A stretch of 64,000 bases of DNA from Fen-1058 sp964398185 (GTDB lineage: Bacteria > Chloroflexota > Anaerolineae > Fen-1058), in contig CAYNML010000014.1 in NCBI GenBank assembly GCA_964398185.1, positions 1-64,000 on the forward strand, read 5' to 3'. The notes beneath the pieces are model-generated. The model did no database searches, was not told the DNA's origin, and worked only from the letters and a program-made list of their open reading frames with translations. A program made the translations under genes and the position numbers. Positions 37,002-45,524 of this stretch are shown one piece after another (position 1 is the stretch's first letter; every line of letters starts with the position of its first letter).

Positions 37002-39212
37002 TTACTTCAGGCCGGTGAATTCGGCGCAGTCGTAGTAACCGGAATCGCAGATGGCGGCTTTGACATTATCCTGCGTCACCGACACGATGGCAGACGGCTT
37101 GGCCGGCACATCGATCTTGCCGTTGTTGTAGGTGTTCGTCTGCTCGGGGGTCCGGCCCGCGAGGAACGCAATCGCAGCCTGGATGGCGTCGTCGACGAGG
37201 GTGCGGACGTCCTTGAGGACGGTCATCGACTGCTTGCCGTCGATGATGTACTGGATGGAAGCCTTCTCGGCGTCCTGCCCGGTGATGAAGTACTTGGTCA
37301 CGTCCTTGTCGGCGGCGAAGGCGTCGGCGATGGCGCGCGCCGTGCCGTCGTTGGGGGCGGCGATGAAGACGGTGCCCTTGTCTTCCGGCTTGGCGGCGGT
37401 CAGGTTGGACTCGGCCAGGTTCTTGGCGGTGTCGAACTTCCATTCGGTGGTGACCTGGTTGATGATCCTGGCGGCTTCGTCGCGGCTCAGCTTGGCCTTA
37501 TCCTTCAGGGCCACGGCTTCGCTGGAGTTCTTGACGACGAAGGTGCCGTCGGCGATCTTGGGCTGCAGCTTGTTCCACACGCCTTCAAAGAACAGGAAGG
37601 CATTGTTGTCAGACGGCGCGCCGGCATACAGGTACAGGTTGTTGCCCGTGCCGCTGGCATTTTCGATCAGGTACTGGCCCCAGGCCTCACCCACGCCCAC
37701 GCTGTCGAACGTCACATAGTAGTCGACGGCGTCAGTGTCGCGGATCAGACGGTCATACGAAATGACCTTGGCGCCGGCCTGGCGCGCCGCTTCAGCCGCC
37801 GCCGCCGCCGCGGTGCCGTCGTGCGGGGTGATGATGATGACCTTCACGCCCTTGGTCAGCAGCGACTCGACGTTGGCCTTTTCCTTGGCGCTGTCGCCCT
37901 GACTGAAGAGAATTTCCACGTCATAGCCAGCCTTGGTCAGCGCTTCCTTGAAACGCGCCTCGTCCTGCAGCCAGCGCGGCTCATCCTTCGTCGGCAGCAC
38001 AATACCCACCTTGCCGCCCATTTCGGGCGCGGGCGCAGCTCCGCCTTCCAGACCGGTGAAGTCGCTGGCCGGGTAGTAGCCGGAATCAACGATGGCTTCC
38101 TTGACGTTATCCTTGGTCACGGTAACGATGGCGGACGGCTTGGCCGGCACATCGATCTTGCCGTTGTTGTAGGTGTTGGTCTTCTCGGGCGTGCCACCTG
38201 TGAGGTAGGCCTTGGCCGCAGCAATGGCGTCGTCGACGAGGGTGCGGACGTCCTTGAGGACGGTCATCGACTGCTTGCCGTCGATGATGTACTGGATGGA
38301 AGCCTTCTCGGCGTCCTGCCCGGTGATGAAGTACTTGGTCACGTCCTTGTCGGCGGCGAAGGCGTCGGCGATGGCGCGCGCCGTGCCGTCGTTGGGGGCG
38401 GCGATGAAGACGGTGCCCTTGTCTTCCGGCTTGGCGGCGGTCAGGTTGGACTCGGCCAGGTTCTTGGCGGTGTCGAACTTCCATTCGGTGGTGACCTGGT
38501 TGATGATCCTGGCGGCTTCGTCGCGGCTCAGCTTGGCCTTATCCTTCAGGGCCACGGCTTCGCTGGAGTTCTTGACGACGAAGGTGCCGTCGGCGATCTT
38601 GGGCTGCAGCTTGTTCCACACGCCTTCAAAGAACAGGAAGGCATTGTTGTCAGACGGCGCGCCGGCATACAGGTACAGGTTGTTGCCCGTGCCGCTGGCA
38701 TTTTCGATCAGGTACTGGCCCCAGGCCTCACCCACGCCCACGCTGTCGAACGTCACATAGTAGTCGACGGCGTCAGTGTCGCGGATCAGACGGTCATACG
38801 AAATGACCTTGGCGCCGGCCTGGCGCGCCGCTTCAGCCGCCGCCGCCGCCGCGGTGCCGTCGTGCGGGGTGATGATGATGACCTTCACGCCCTTGGTCAG
38901 CAGCGACTCGACGTTGGCCTTTTCCTTGGCGCTGTCGCCCTGACTGAAGAGAATTTCCACGTCATAGCCAGCCTTGGTCAGCGCTTCCTTGAAACGCGCC
39001 TCGTCCTGCAGCCAGCGCGGCTCATCCTTCGTCGGCAGCACGATACCCACACCGAGCTTCTCACCCGCGGGCTGCGCCGGGGCCGTGGTGGCCACAGGCT
39101 GTGCCGGGGCCGTCGTCGGCGCCGCAGCCGGCGCCTGGCAGGCGCCCAACAGCATGGACACCACTACCAGCAACGAAACTACGAACAGCGAGCGATTCAT
39201 TTTGCGATTCAT
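37002..39212 (-). CDS. Tandem-duplicated sugar-binding lipoprotein (two ChvE/XylF-like domains)
   Basis: A 736-residue lipoprotein. A signal peptide with lipobox LLGAC (Cys about 25) and a Pro/Thr/Ala linker precede two periplasmic-binding-protein type I domains in one frame, about residues 52-395 and 396-736. Each starts with GIVLPTKDEPRWLQDEARFK. The halves are offset by 1041 bp; 38224-39041 and 37183-38000 are identical over 818 bp, while the last 55-60 residues of each domain differ (YPASDFTGLEGG versus YDCAEFTGLK). GGAGG precedes the ATG at 39212. Single-domain binding proteins are the rule. Confidence 0.9.
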   Translation of the reverse strand: MNRKMNRSLFVVSLLVVVSMLLGACQAPAAAPTTAPAQPVATTAPAQPAGEKLGVGIVLPTKDEPRWLQDEARFKEALTKAGYDVEILFSQGDSAKEKANVESLLTKGVKVIIITPHDGTAAAAAAEAARQAGAKVISYDRLIRDTDAVDYYVTFDSVGVGEAWGQYLIENASGTGNNLYLYAGAPSDNNAFLFFEGVWNKLQPKIADGTFVVKNSSEAVALKDKAKLSRDEAARIINQVTTEWKFDTAKNLAESNLTAAKPEDKGTVFIAAPNDGTARAIADAFAADKDVTKYFITGQDAEKASIQYIIDGKQSMTVLKDVRTLVDDAIAAAKAYLTGGTPEKTNTYNNGKIDVPAKPSAIVTVTKDNVKEAIVDSGYYPASDFTGLEGGAAPAPEMGGKVGIVLPTKDEPRWLQDEARFKEALTKAGYDVEILFSQGDSAKEKANVESLLTKGVKVIIITPHDGTAAAAAAEAARQAGAKVISYDRLIRDTDAVDYYVTFDSVGVGEAWGQYLIENASGTGNNLYLYAGAPSDNNAFLFFEGVWNKLQPKIADGTFVVKNSSEAVALKDKAKLSRDEAARIINQVTTEWKFDTAKNLAESNLTAAKPEDKGTVFIAAPNDGTARAIADAFAADKDVTKYFITGQDAEKASIQYIIDGKQSMTVLKDVRTLVDDAIQAAIAFLAGRTPEQTNTYNNGKIDVPAKPSAIVSVTQDNVKAAICDSGYYDCAEFTGLK
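37183..38000. repeat. Long direct repeat, right half of binding-protein gene
   Basis: Identical base for base to 38224-39041 on line-by-line comparison (818 bp, offset 1041). Identity stops abruptly at both ends. Confidence 0.95.
38224..39041. repeat. Long direct repeat, left half of binding-protein gene
   Basis: Partner of the repeat at 37183-38000. It encodes the N-terminal copy of the sugar-binding domain up to its last 55-60 residues. Confidence 0.95.
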
Positions 39213-39341
39213 CACTTTCCTCCAAATAGGATATTTTCAGTGGCTTCACAACGCTATGACTTACAACCGACTATTCAGGCTACGCCTCGGTGCTGGCAAC
39301 CACCCCCTTTCGTCAATCCAGTTTCACGCGCAATTCACGAC

Positions 39342-40952
39342 TCACTCGGCAGGATACGGACTGGGCACTTCCACTTGCAGCATCGTGCCGCCCTGGGGCG
39401 GCGATTCCACCTGCATGGCGCCGCCCAGCAGCGCCACCCGTTCACTGATGCCCAATAGACCAAAATGTTTAGAGGCCGACAACTCCGCCAGATCGATCGG
39501 TTTGGGCAGCCCCTGTCCATCGTCCATCAAGCGCACCAGAATGCTGGCGGTCGGTGTGCGCTCAACCCGCAGGCGCACGTGCCGGGCCTGGGCGTGCTTG
39601 CGAATATTGTTCAAGCCCTCCTGCACGATGCGGAACACCGATAATTCCAGCGCTTCCGGCAGCCGGCCCAATTTCGGATCAATATACAGATCCAGCTGCA
39701 CACTGTTGCGTTCGGCCCATTCCTCTGCCAGCGATCGAATCGCGGCCTTCAACCCGTGCGCATCGATCGTGGGCGGGCGCAAATCGCTGCACAACTGCCG
39801 GAGGTCGGCCACCACCGATCGGACACTCTGCCGCACGGCGGCCAACTCGTGCTGCTGCACCTCGTCGTCCACTTCGCTTTCAATATCTTCCAGCCGGTAA
39901 TTGAAGCTCAGCAGGTCTTGAATCACCTGATCGTGCAGCTCGCGCGCCAGGAACTTGCGCTCTTCTTCGCGCTCCGTCATCAAGCGCAGTTGCGCGGCCT
40001 GCAACGCCAGGTTCAATTGATCCAGCGCTTCCACTTGCTGCCGCAGCCGCTCCAGCAATTGCCGGTTGAGCGTATCGCGCTGCTCCAGACTTTGCCGCAG
40101 CATCATCTGCGTGCGGTGCAGCTCTTCGGTCTGTTGCTGCACCTGGTGATAACTCTCCAGCGCCCAGATGATGGGCGTCACCTGATCCTGCCGTGTGCTG
40201 CCCACAATCAATTCCACAATTTCGCGCGGCGTCGATTCGGCCGTGCGGCGGTCGGCGATGACGCGCCCTTCATACAACACAATCACGCGCTGCGTCACGG
40301 CAAATAAGTGCTTCAAGTTGTCGCTGGCAATGATGACGGCCACGCCCGCCTGGGCCAGCTGGCGAATGCGTTCCAACATGTGCGCCTGGCGATCGTAGTT
40401 CAGCACGGACAGCACATCGTCCAGCAGCAGCAACCGCGCGGGGGCGCACAGCGCGCGGGCAATGGCCACAATCTGCCGCTGTTCGTCCGAAAGGTTGCTG
40501 ACCTTGACGTTCACCATATGGGCGGCATCAAACTCACTCAACAGCTCGATGGCGCGCCGGGCCATGCTCACCTCATCGGGCACACCGGCCGGCCGCCACC
40601 GGCTCTGCTCACGCCCCAGCGACACGTTGGCGATCACGTCCAGATTCTCGGCCAGCAACGGTGTCTGATGCACCATCGCAATGCCCAGCGTCTGGGCCTG
40701 GGCCGGACTGTTGAAGCGCACCGCGGCATCGTCGATGATCATCGTGCCGCTGGTGGGTTGGTGCAGCCCGCCGATCACTTGCAGCAACGTCGATTTGCCT
40801 GTGCCGCGCCGTCCCGCCAGCCCCACGACTTCACCCGGCAGCACTTGCAGCGAAATGTCTTGCAGCGCAACCAGCGTCTCAAAACGCTTGGAGACCTGCA
40901 CCAGCTGCAAGAGCGGCTTCGTCGCGCCGGGCGTGCTCGTGGACAGAATCAT
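39342..40952 (-). CDS. ABC ATPase-histidine kinase fusion protein
   Basis: A 536-residue fusion. Residues 14-255 are an ABC ATPase domain of the sugar-importer (CUT2) type: Walker A GRRGTGKST (47-55), Q-loop Q96, signature LSDEQ (154-158, not LSGGQ), Walker B LLLLDDV (catalytic Glu replaced by Asp179), and IASDNL where the H-loop His is missing. Residues 262-330 are coiled coil. Residues 325-536 are a NarL-type kinase: HisKA_3 with FLARELHDQ (His340), N-box EGLNNIRKHA, G1 DDGQGLP and G2 GLLGISERVALLGG. No TM helix. The ATG at 40952 lies 4 bases after the permease stop. Probable sensor of transporter state. Confidence 0.93.
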   Translation of the reverse strand: MILSTSTPGATKPLLQLVQVSKRFETLVALQDISLQVLPGEVVGLAGRRGTGKSTLLQVIGGLHQPTSGTMIIDDAAVRFNSPAQAQTLGIAMVHQTPLLAENLDVIANVSLGREQSRWRPAGVPDEVSMARRAIELLSEFDAAHMVNVKVSNLSDEQRQIVAIARALCAPARLLLLDDVLSVLNYDRQAHMLERIRQLAQAGVAVIIASDNLKHLFAVTQRVIVLYEGRVIADRRTAESTPREIVELIVGSTRQDQVTPIIWALESYHQVQQQTEELHRTQMMLRQSLEQRDTLNRQLLERLRQQVEALDQLNLALQAAQLRLMTEREEERKFLARELHDQVIQDLLSFNYRLEDIESEVDDEVQQHELAAVRQSVRSVVADLRQLCSDLRPPTIDAHGLKAAIRSLAEEWAERNSVQLDLYIDPKLGRLPEALELSVFRIVQEGLNNIRKHAQARHVRLRVERTPTASILVRLMDDGQGLPKPIDLAELSASKHFGLLGISERVALLGGAMQVESPPQGGTMLQVEVPSPYPAE

Positions 40953-40956
40953 GCGC

Positions 40957-42153
40957 TCACTGCCCCACGGCTTCACGCCGGCGCCGGGTGACGGCATCCA
41001 CCGTCACGGCGGCCAGCAACACCGCCGCCGTGATCATGAACTTCAGCGACGATTCAAAGGCCAGCAGATCCATCCCGTTCGAAATCGATCCAATGACCAG
41101 CGCGCCGAGCAGCGCGCTCCACGCGGAGCCGCGTCCGCCGAACAAACTGGTGCCGCCGATGACGGTGGCGGCGATGGCGTTCAAGAGAAAATCACTACCG
41201 CCCGATGATTGATTCACCGCCAACAGCCGTGAGGCTGCCAGCACGCCCGCAATTGCCGCAATGGTTGACGCCAGCATGAACACCGAGATGCGAATGCGAT
41301 CGACCTGAATGCCCGCGCGGCGCGCCGATTCCGCATTGCCGCCCACCGCGTAAATATGCCGCCCGTAGATCGTGCGTTTGGTCAGCCAGTCGATCAGAAT
41401 CACCAGCCCCACAAAGATCACCGCCGCCAGCGGTAGACCGCGATCCATATAAAATATCAGCAGTGCGCTGATCACCACTACCGCTACCAGCGTGATGCGG
41501 ACAACCAGGGTCTGCGTTGGGGGGGCGGCGAGTCCCGCGCGCAGCCGCCGGGATCGATCGAGAAACTGAAGGGCCGCATAACCCAGCACCAGCGCCGCGC
41601 CCAGCAGGACCCCGATCCACACATCCGTGAAGAACGTGCCCGCAATGCCGGTGATGAATGAATCGCGCAGGTTGATGGTGCCGGTGCTGCCCAGGACCCA
41701 GAGCAGCGCGCCCTGCCAGGCGATCATGCCGGCCAGCGTAACGATAAACGACGGAATGCGCAGCTTGGTGATCCACGCGCCCTGAAACAACCCGATGCCC
41801 GCGCCGACCAGCATGCCGCTCAGTACTGCCAGCGGACCCGGCACGCCCGCCTTCACGTTCAGCACCGCCATCACGGCGGCGCACAAACCGCTGACCATGC
41901 CCGCTGACAGATCGATCTCGCCCAGCAGCAACACCAGGAACACCCCAATCGACAGCGTGCCCAGTGCCGCGATCTGCAACACCAGATTGGTCAGATTCAG
42001 CGGCGAAAGGAACTTGTCATTGGCCAGCCAGAAGATCAACCAGATGCTGCACAGCCCCAGCACGATGGGAAACGAACCCCAGTCGGTGGTGAGCCAGCGG
42101 CGGCGCGGCTTCCGTGCGCCAGATTCAGTTGGCCAACGCGTATCAGCAGTCAT
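40957..42153 (-). CDS. CUT2 sugar ABC transporter permease (first importer)
   Basis: A 398-residue BPD_transp_2-family permease with about ten TM helices, LGEIDLSAGMVSGLCAAVMAVL and GRHIYAVGGNAESARRAGIQVDRIR. It overlaps the upstream ATPase gene by 4 bases, and the ABC-kinase fusion starts 4 bases after its stop, so the three products are translated together. It is a paralogue of the permease at 34062-35291. Confidence 0.93.
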   Translation of the reverse strand: MTADTRWPTESGARKPRRRWLTTDWGSFPIVLGLCSIWLIFWLANDKFLSPLNLTNLVLQIAALGTLSIGVFLVLLLGEIDLSAGMVSGLCAAVMAVLNVKAGVPGPLAVLSGMLVGAGIGLFQGAWITKLRIPSFIVTLAGMIAWQGALLWVLGSTGTINLRDSFITGIAGTFFTDVWIGVLLGAALVLGYAALQFLDRSRRLRAGLAAPPTQTLVVRITLVAVVVISALLIFYMDRGLPLAAVIFVGLVILIDWLTKRTIYGRHIYAVGGNAESARRAGIQVDRIRISVFMLASTIAAIAGVLAASRLLAVNQSSGGSDFLLNAIAATVIGGTSLFGGRGSAWSALLGALVIGSISNGMDLLAFESSLKFMITAAVLLAAVTVDAVTRRRREAVGQ

Positions 42154-42974
42154 GAGGGTATCCCGGCTTGTCGCCTGTCACGCCAGGCTGTTTCAGCGTT
42201 CCATTTATCGCCCGTAATCGCCGCGACGATCTGATCGGGTGAGGTGGTGTGCGCGTCAAAGGTACCGGCAGTGCGGCCCAGCCGCAACACCACAATCCGA
42301 TCGCACACTTCAAAGATGGTGGCTAGCTGGTGGCTCACCACCACCACACCCAACCCTTGGGTGCGCAAGCGCTGGATGAGATCGAGCACCTGGCGTGTCT
42401 GCGCCACGCCCAGCGCGGCGGTCGGCTCATCCAGCAGGACGAGCTTGGAATTCCACATGACCGCGCGGGCTACGGCCACCGCCTGGCGCTGTCCACCGGA
42501 CAACGCCGCCGTCTTGACCCGGATGTCGGGCAAATCGACGGCCAGCCCGTGCAGCACATCCAGCGCGCGCTTCTCCATGGCGATCTCATCCACCGCGGCC
42601 AGCGGCCCGGTGTGCCCCTGCCCGGAATTCTCGCGGCCCAGATACAAATTGGCGACGACGTCCAAATTATCGCACAGCGCCAGATCTTGATACACGGTCT
42701 CAATGCCCAGTCGGGCCACGTCCTGCGGGTTGTGAATGATCTGGCGCCGGCCCTCAAAGCGATACTCGCCGCCGTCGAACGGGAAAATCCCGGCGATTCC
42801 CTTGACCAGCGTGGACTTGCCCGCGCCATTGTCGCCCACCAGCCCCACCACTTCACCGGCGCGGACTTCAAAGTTTACATCGATCAGCGCCTGCACCGCG
42901 CCGAAGTGCTTGCTGATGCCGCACAGCTGCAACAGGGGCGGGGGGAGTGTCGGTGCCATCGGTCGATCGATCAC
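42150..42974 (-). CDS. CUT2 sugar ABC transporter ATPase, single NBD (FrcA-like)
   Basis: A 274-residue single NBD with all catalytic motifs intact: GDNGAGKSTLVKGIAG, Q-loop in TVYQDLAL, LSGGQRQAVAVARAV, LVLLDEPTAALG and VVVSHQL. Since this importer has no tandem ATPase, the degenerate ABC domain of the kinase fusion could be its dimer partner; a homodimer is the alternative. Confidence 0.93.
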   Translation of the reverse strand: MIDRPMAPTLPPPLLQLCGISKHFGAVQALIDVNFEVRAGEVVGLVGDNGAGKSTLVKGIAGIFPFDGGEYRFEGRRQIIHNPQDVARLGIETVYQDLALCDNLDVVANLYLGRENSGQGHTGPLAAVDEIAMEKRALDVLHGLAVDLPDIRVKTAALSGGQRQAVAVARAVMWNSKLVLLDEPTAALGVAQTRQVLDLIQRLRTQGLGVVVVSHQLATIFEVCDRIVVLRLGRTAGTFDAHTTSPDQIVAAITGDKWNAETAWRDRRQAGIPS

Positions 42975-43000
42975 GAGCGCCTGAAGTTGTTAAAGAACAC

Positions 43001-44089
43001 CTACTGAATTCCGAACGCGCCGCAGTAGTCTTTGAGGTCGGGTGTGCAAATTTGCTCCACTGACCAAAACCGATCGGCGACGACAGTTTGCATCACATTG
43101 TCAATGGTGACTGAGACCGGCGTCAATAGAATGGAAGGAACGTCCAGCTTGCCGTTGTTGACGCGACTCGTGATCTTGGATTCGTCGGGCTGTGCGCCGT
43201 GGCACAGCGCGTAGGCCAGTTCGGCGGCGGCGTTGGCTTCCGGCTTGATGGCTTTGTACACGGTCATGTACTGTTCGCCGGCCAGAATGCGCTGAATGGC
43301 CGCCAGTTCGGCATCCTGTCCGGTGACGGGCGGCAGCGGTTGAATGCCGGCCGCCTTCATCGCGGCGATGGCGCCGCCGGCGGTGCCATCGTTCGCCGCG
43401 TACACCCCATCGACGCGATTGTTCAACGTCGTCAAGGCCTGCTCCATTTCGCGCTGCGCCTTGTCGGGGCTCCAGTCGGGCGTGTCGTACTCTTTGGCGA
43501 TGTTCACCTGGCCGTCGAGCACGCTGTGTGCGCCGCGCTTGAAGAGAATGGCATTGTTGTCGGTGGGCGAGCCGTTGATCATCACGATGGTTGGATGGTC
43601 TTTACCGGACAGCGCCTGCAGCAGGGCGCGGCCCTGCAGTCGGCCGACTTCTTCATTGTCGAAAGAGATGTAGTACGTCACGCCGTCCGAACCCTTGATC
43701 AAGCGATCGTAGGCAATGACAGGCACCTGCTTGGACTTGGCCAGATCGGCGATCTTGGCCGCCGCATCCGAATCCACCGGGTCCAGCACCAGCACCGTCG
43801 CCCCGTTGGTCAGTGCTGCTTCGGCCTGCTGCTGCTGCGTCGCCGCGTCCTGATTAGCGTTGTTGTAAATGAGGTACTGCTCGTCAAAGCCCAATTCCTT
43901 CAGGCGATTTTTGAAGTTGGGCAAGTCCTGCGTCTCGTAACGCGCCGTCTTCGTCTCGGGGAGCAAGAACGCAATACGGCACGCCTGGTCGTTGAGCGAT
44001 TGAGCTGCCGTTTGAGGTCGACAGGCCACTCCGCCCAGTGCGAACAAAATCAGCCAACCGATGAGTTGAAGCGTGCGTTTCAACCACAT
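43001..44089 (-). CDS. Sugar-binding lipoprotein (XylF/ChvE-like), first importer
   Basis: A 362-residue type I periplasmic-binding protein with a signal peptide and lipobox LGGVAC. Motifs shared with the downstream tandem protein include VIAYDRLIKGSDGVTYYISFDNEEVGRLQG and NGSPTDNNAILFKRG, then TGQDAELAAIQRI. It is the first gene of the operon with the ATPase, permease and ABC-kinase. An ATG at 44134 is in frame but adds residues before the signal peptide, so 44089 is preferred. It may deliver ligand to the sensing transporter. Confidence 0.92.
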   Translation of the reverse strand: MWLKRTLQLIGWLILFALGGVACRPQTAAQSLNDQACRIAFLLPETKTARYETQDLPNFKNRLKELGFDEQYLIYNNANQDAATQQQQAEAALTNGATVLVLDPVDSDAAAKIADLAKSKQVPVIAYDRLIKGSDGVTYYISFDNEEVGRLQGRALLQALSGKDHPTIVMINGSPTDNNAILFKRGAHSVLDGQVNIAKEYDTPDWSPDKAQREMEQALTTLNNRVDGVYAANDGTAGGAIAAMKAAGIQPLPPVTGQDAELAAIQRILAGEQYMTVYKAIKPEANAAAELAYALCHGAQPDESKITSRVNNGKLDVPSILLTPVSVTIDNVMQTVVADRFWSVEQICTPDLKDYCGAFGIQ

Positions 44090-44130
44090 AATCGTTGCGA
44101 GTGTGACGGCTGTATCATAACCAGCTTGGG

Positions 44131-44190
44131 CCATTTGGGAATGACCTCTTCCCCCTCTTCACTACCGCAAAATCCCCCATTTGGGGCAGG
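44131..44190. promoter_or_regulatory. Candidate operator: two CCATTTGGG motifs in the divergent region
   Basis: CCATTTGGG occurs at 44131-44139 and again at 44177-44185, the second inside CCCCCATTTGGGGCAGGGGG, which can also form a hairpin. Both lie in the 231-bp space between the response-regulator gene and the importer operon, where a LuxR-type regulator would be expected to bind. No clear -35/-10 pair was found. This is a candidate only. Confidence 0.3.
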
Positions 44191-44320
44191 GGGAAACTCC
44201 CTATCCTCTCACGCCGTTTCTCCGGCCAGAAAACTAATTCCTGACGCGCTCGGCCATCTCGTCTTCAAGTTCAAGCGTGCAGCTATGTTCAATTCGCCCA
44301 AGTTGTTGCATAATGGCGGT

Positions 44321-45379
44321 ATGTCACTCACACGGGTCATCCTGGCCGATGATCATGAAATTGTGCGCGCCGGGCTGCGCAATGCGCTGCTCGAACTACC
44401 CGATCTGGAGATCGTGTCGGAAGTAGGTAACGGCCCCGATCTGATCGCGGCGCTGGCTCAGCACCCGATCGATCTCCTCATCGTCGATGTCGCCATGCCC
44501 GACTTCGATCCGATCGGTGCGGTCAAGCAGATCAAGACGCAGTATCCAACTCTCAAGGTGCTGGTGGTCAGCGCGCACGCCGACGAGTCTTACCTGGTGG
44601 GCCTGCTGGATGTCGGCGTCGATGGCTATCACTTGAAAGATCAACCGCTGGCCGATCTGCACCTGGCCGTACAGCGCGTCCTCGCCGGCGAGCGCTGGAT
44701 CTCCAGCCCGCTCGTTGAGCGGTTATTGCACCACCGATCGGCTGGGCCGCCCTCCACGGCCCCGCTCCCCCAACTCACCCGCCGCCAGCGCGAACTGCTC
44801 CGGCTGTTGGCGCAAGGACACGACAATCGCAAGATCGCGCAAGTCACCGGCCTCAGCGTCAAGACCATCGAGAATCACCTCACGCGCCTATATCGCTCGT
44901 TGGGCGTGTACAGCCGATCGGAAGCGTTGAGTTACCTCATGCGCCATCCTGAACTGCTGGCCACGACCGGGCAGGACCTTGCTGAAAAACAAGTCGAACT
45001 TGAGGCTGGCAAATCACTCTCGGTGCTGTTGGTCGACGACAATCCGCGCTATCGCCAACAGCTCAGCCGCATGATCGGCAAGACGTACGCCGCCGCCCTG
45101 TTGTACGAAGCCGACGACGTGAGCGAAGCCGTGCGCCTGGCCGAAAGCGTGAAACCCAACCTCGCGCTCATCGATGTCGTCTTGACGGACGAAGATGGCA
45201 TCTACTGCACGCGCCGCGTAAAAGCCGTCTCGCCCGCCACGCGCGTTGTTTTGATCAGCGCCTATCCCGATCGGGAATTCCACCGTTTGGGGTTGAGCGC
45301 GGGCGCGGTCGCCTTCCTCGACAAGAAAGACCTCGACGCCGCCGCCGTGCGCCAGGTCATCGACGATGCGCTGGGATGA
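44321..45379 (+). CDS. Response regulator with REC-HTH(LuxR)-REC architecture
   Basis: A 352-residue regulator. REC1 (1-125) has ILADDHE, phospho-acceptor D56 (LLIVDVAMP), S84 and K106. A LuxR/NarL helix-turn-helix lies at about 151-212 (LTRRQRELLRLLAQGHDNRKIAQVTGLSVKTIENHL). REC2 (about 232-352) has LLVDDNP, D285 (LALIDVVLTD) and K335. Both receivers look phosphorylatable. Typical NarL regulators end at the HTH, so a C-terminal second receiver is unusual. It is divergent from the operon encoding the ABC-kinase, its likely partner. Confidence 0.93.
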   Translation: MSLTRVILADDHEIVRAGLRNALLELPDLEIVSEVGNGPDLIAALAQHPIDLLIVDVAMPDFDPIGAVKQIKTQYPTLKVLVVSAHADESYLVGLLDVGVDGYHLKDQPLADLHLAVQRVLAGERWISSPLVERLLHHRSAGPPSTAPLPQLTRRQRELLRLLAQGHDNRKIAQVTGLSVKTIENHLTRLYRSLGVYSRSEALSYLMRHPELLATTGQDLAEKQVELEAGKSLSVLLVDDNPRYRQQLSRMIGKTYAAALLYEADDVSEAVRLAESVKPNLALIDVVLTDEDGIYCTRRVKAVSPATRVVLISAYPDREFHRLGLSAGAVAFLDKKDLDAAAVRQVIDDALG

Positions 45380-45380
45380 A

Positions 45381-45440
45381 GAAATCGGGTTTCTTTCGGA
45401 AAAACACGCTGTGCCATCTGAACTGAAGAAACCCGATTTC
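45381..45440 (+). terminator. Perfect 15-bp inverted repeat after the response regulator
   Basis: GAAATCGGGTTTCTT (45381-45395) and AAGAAACCCGATTTC (45426-45440) with a 30-base loop, starting 2 bases after the stop codon. It may act as a terminator or be a dispersed palindromic repeat; no T run follows. Confidence 0.5.
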
Positions 45441-45524
45441 GAAACGCGATTGCCCTCTCATTCCCGCCGTGGTTTAATTACTTCAACGTTTGTTCCGTTA
45501 AAATCCGCGTCATCCGTGGTATCC

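Noticed and set aside
39213..39232. CCTATTTGGAGG before the tandem binding-protein gene as a regulator site
   Set aside because: It partly resembles CCATTTGGG but is mostly the ribosome-binding site; similarity is too weak to call.
36981..39458. 825-codon plus-strand open frame
   Set aside because: Antisense to the tandem binding-protein gene; its apparent internal repeat only mirrors the DNA duplication.
43199..44320. Upstream extension of the response-regulator frame to 43199
   Set aside because: The extension is antisense to the binding-protein gene and has no domain; the REC domain starts right at the ATG 44321.
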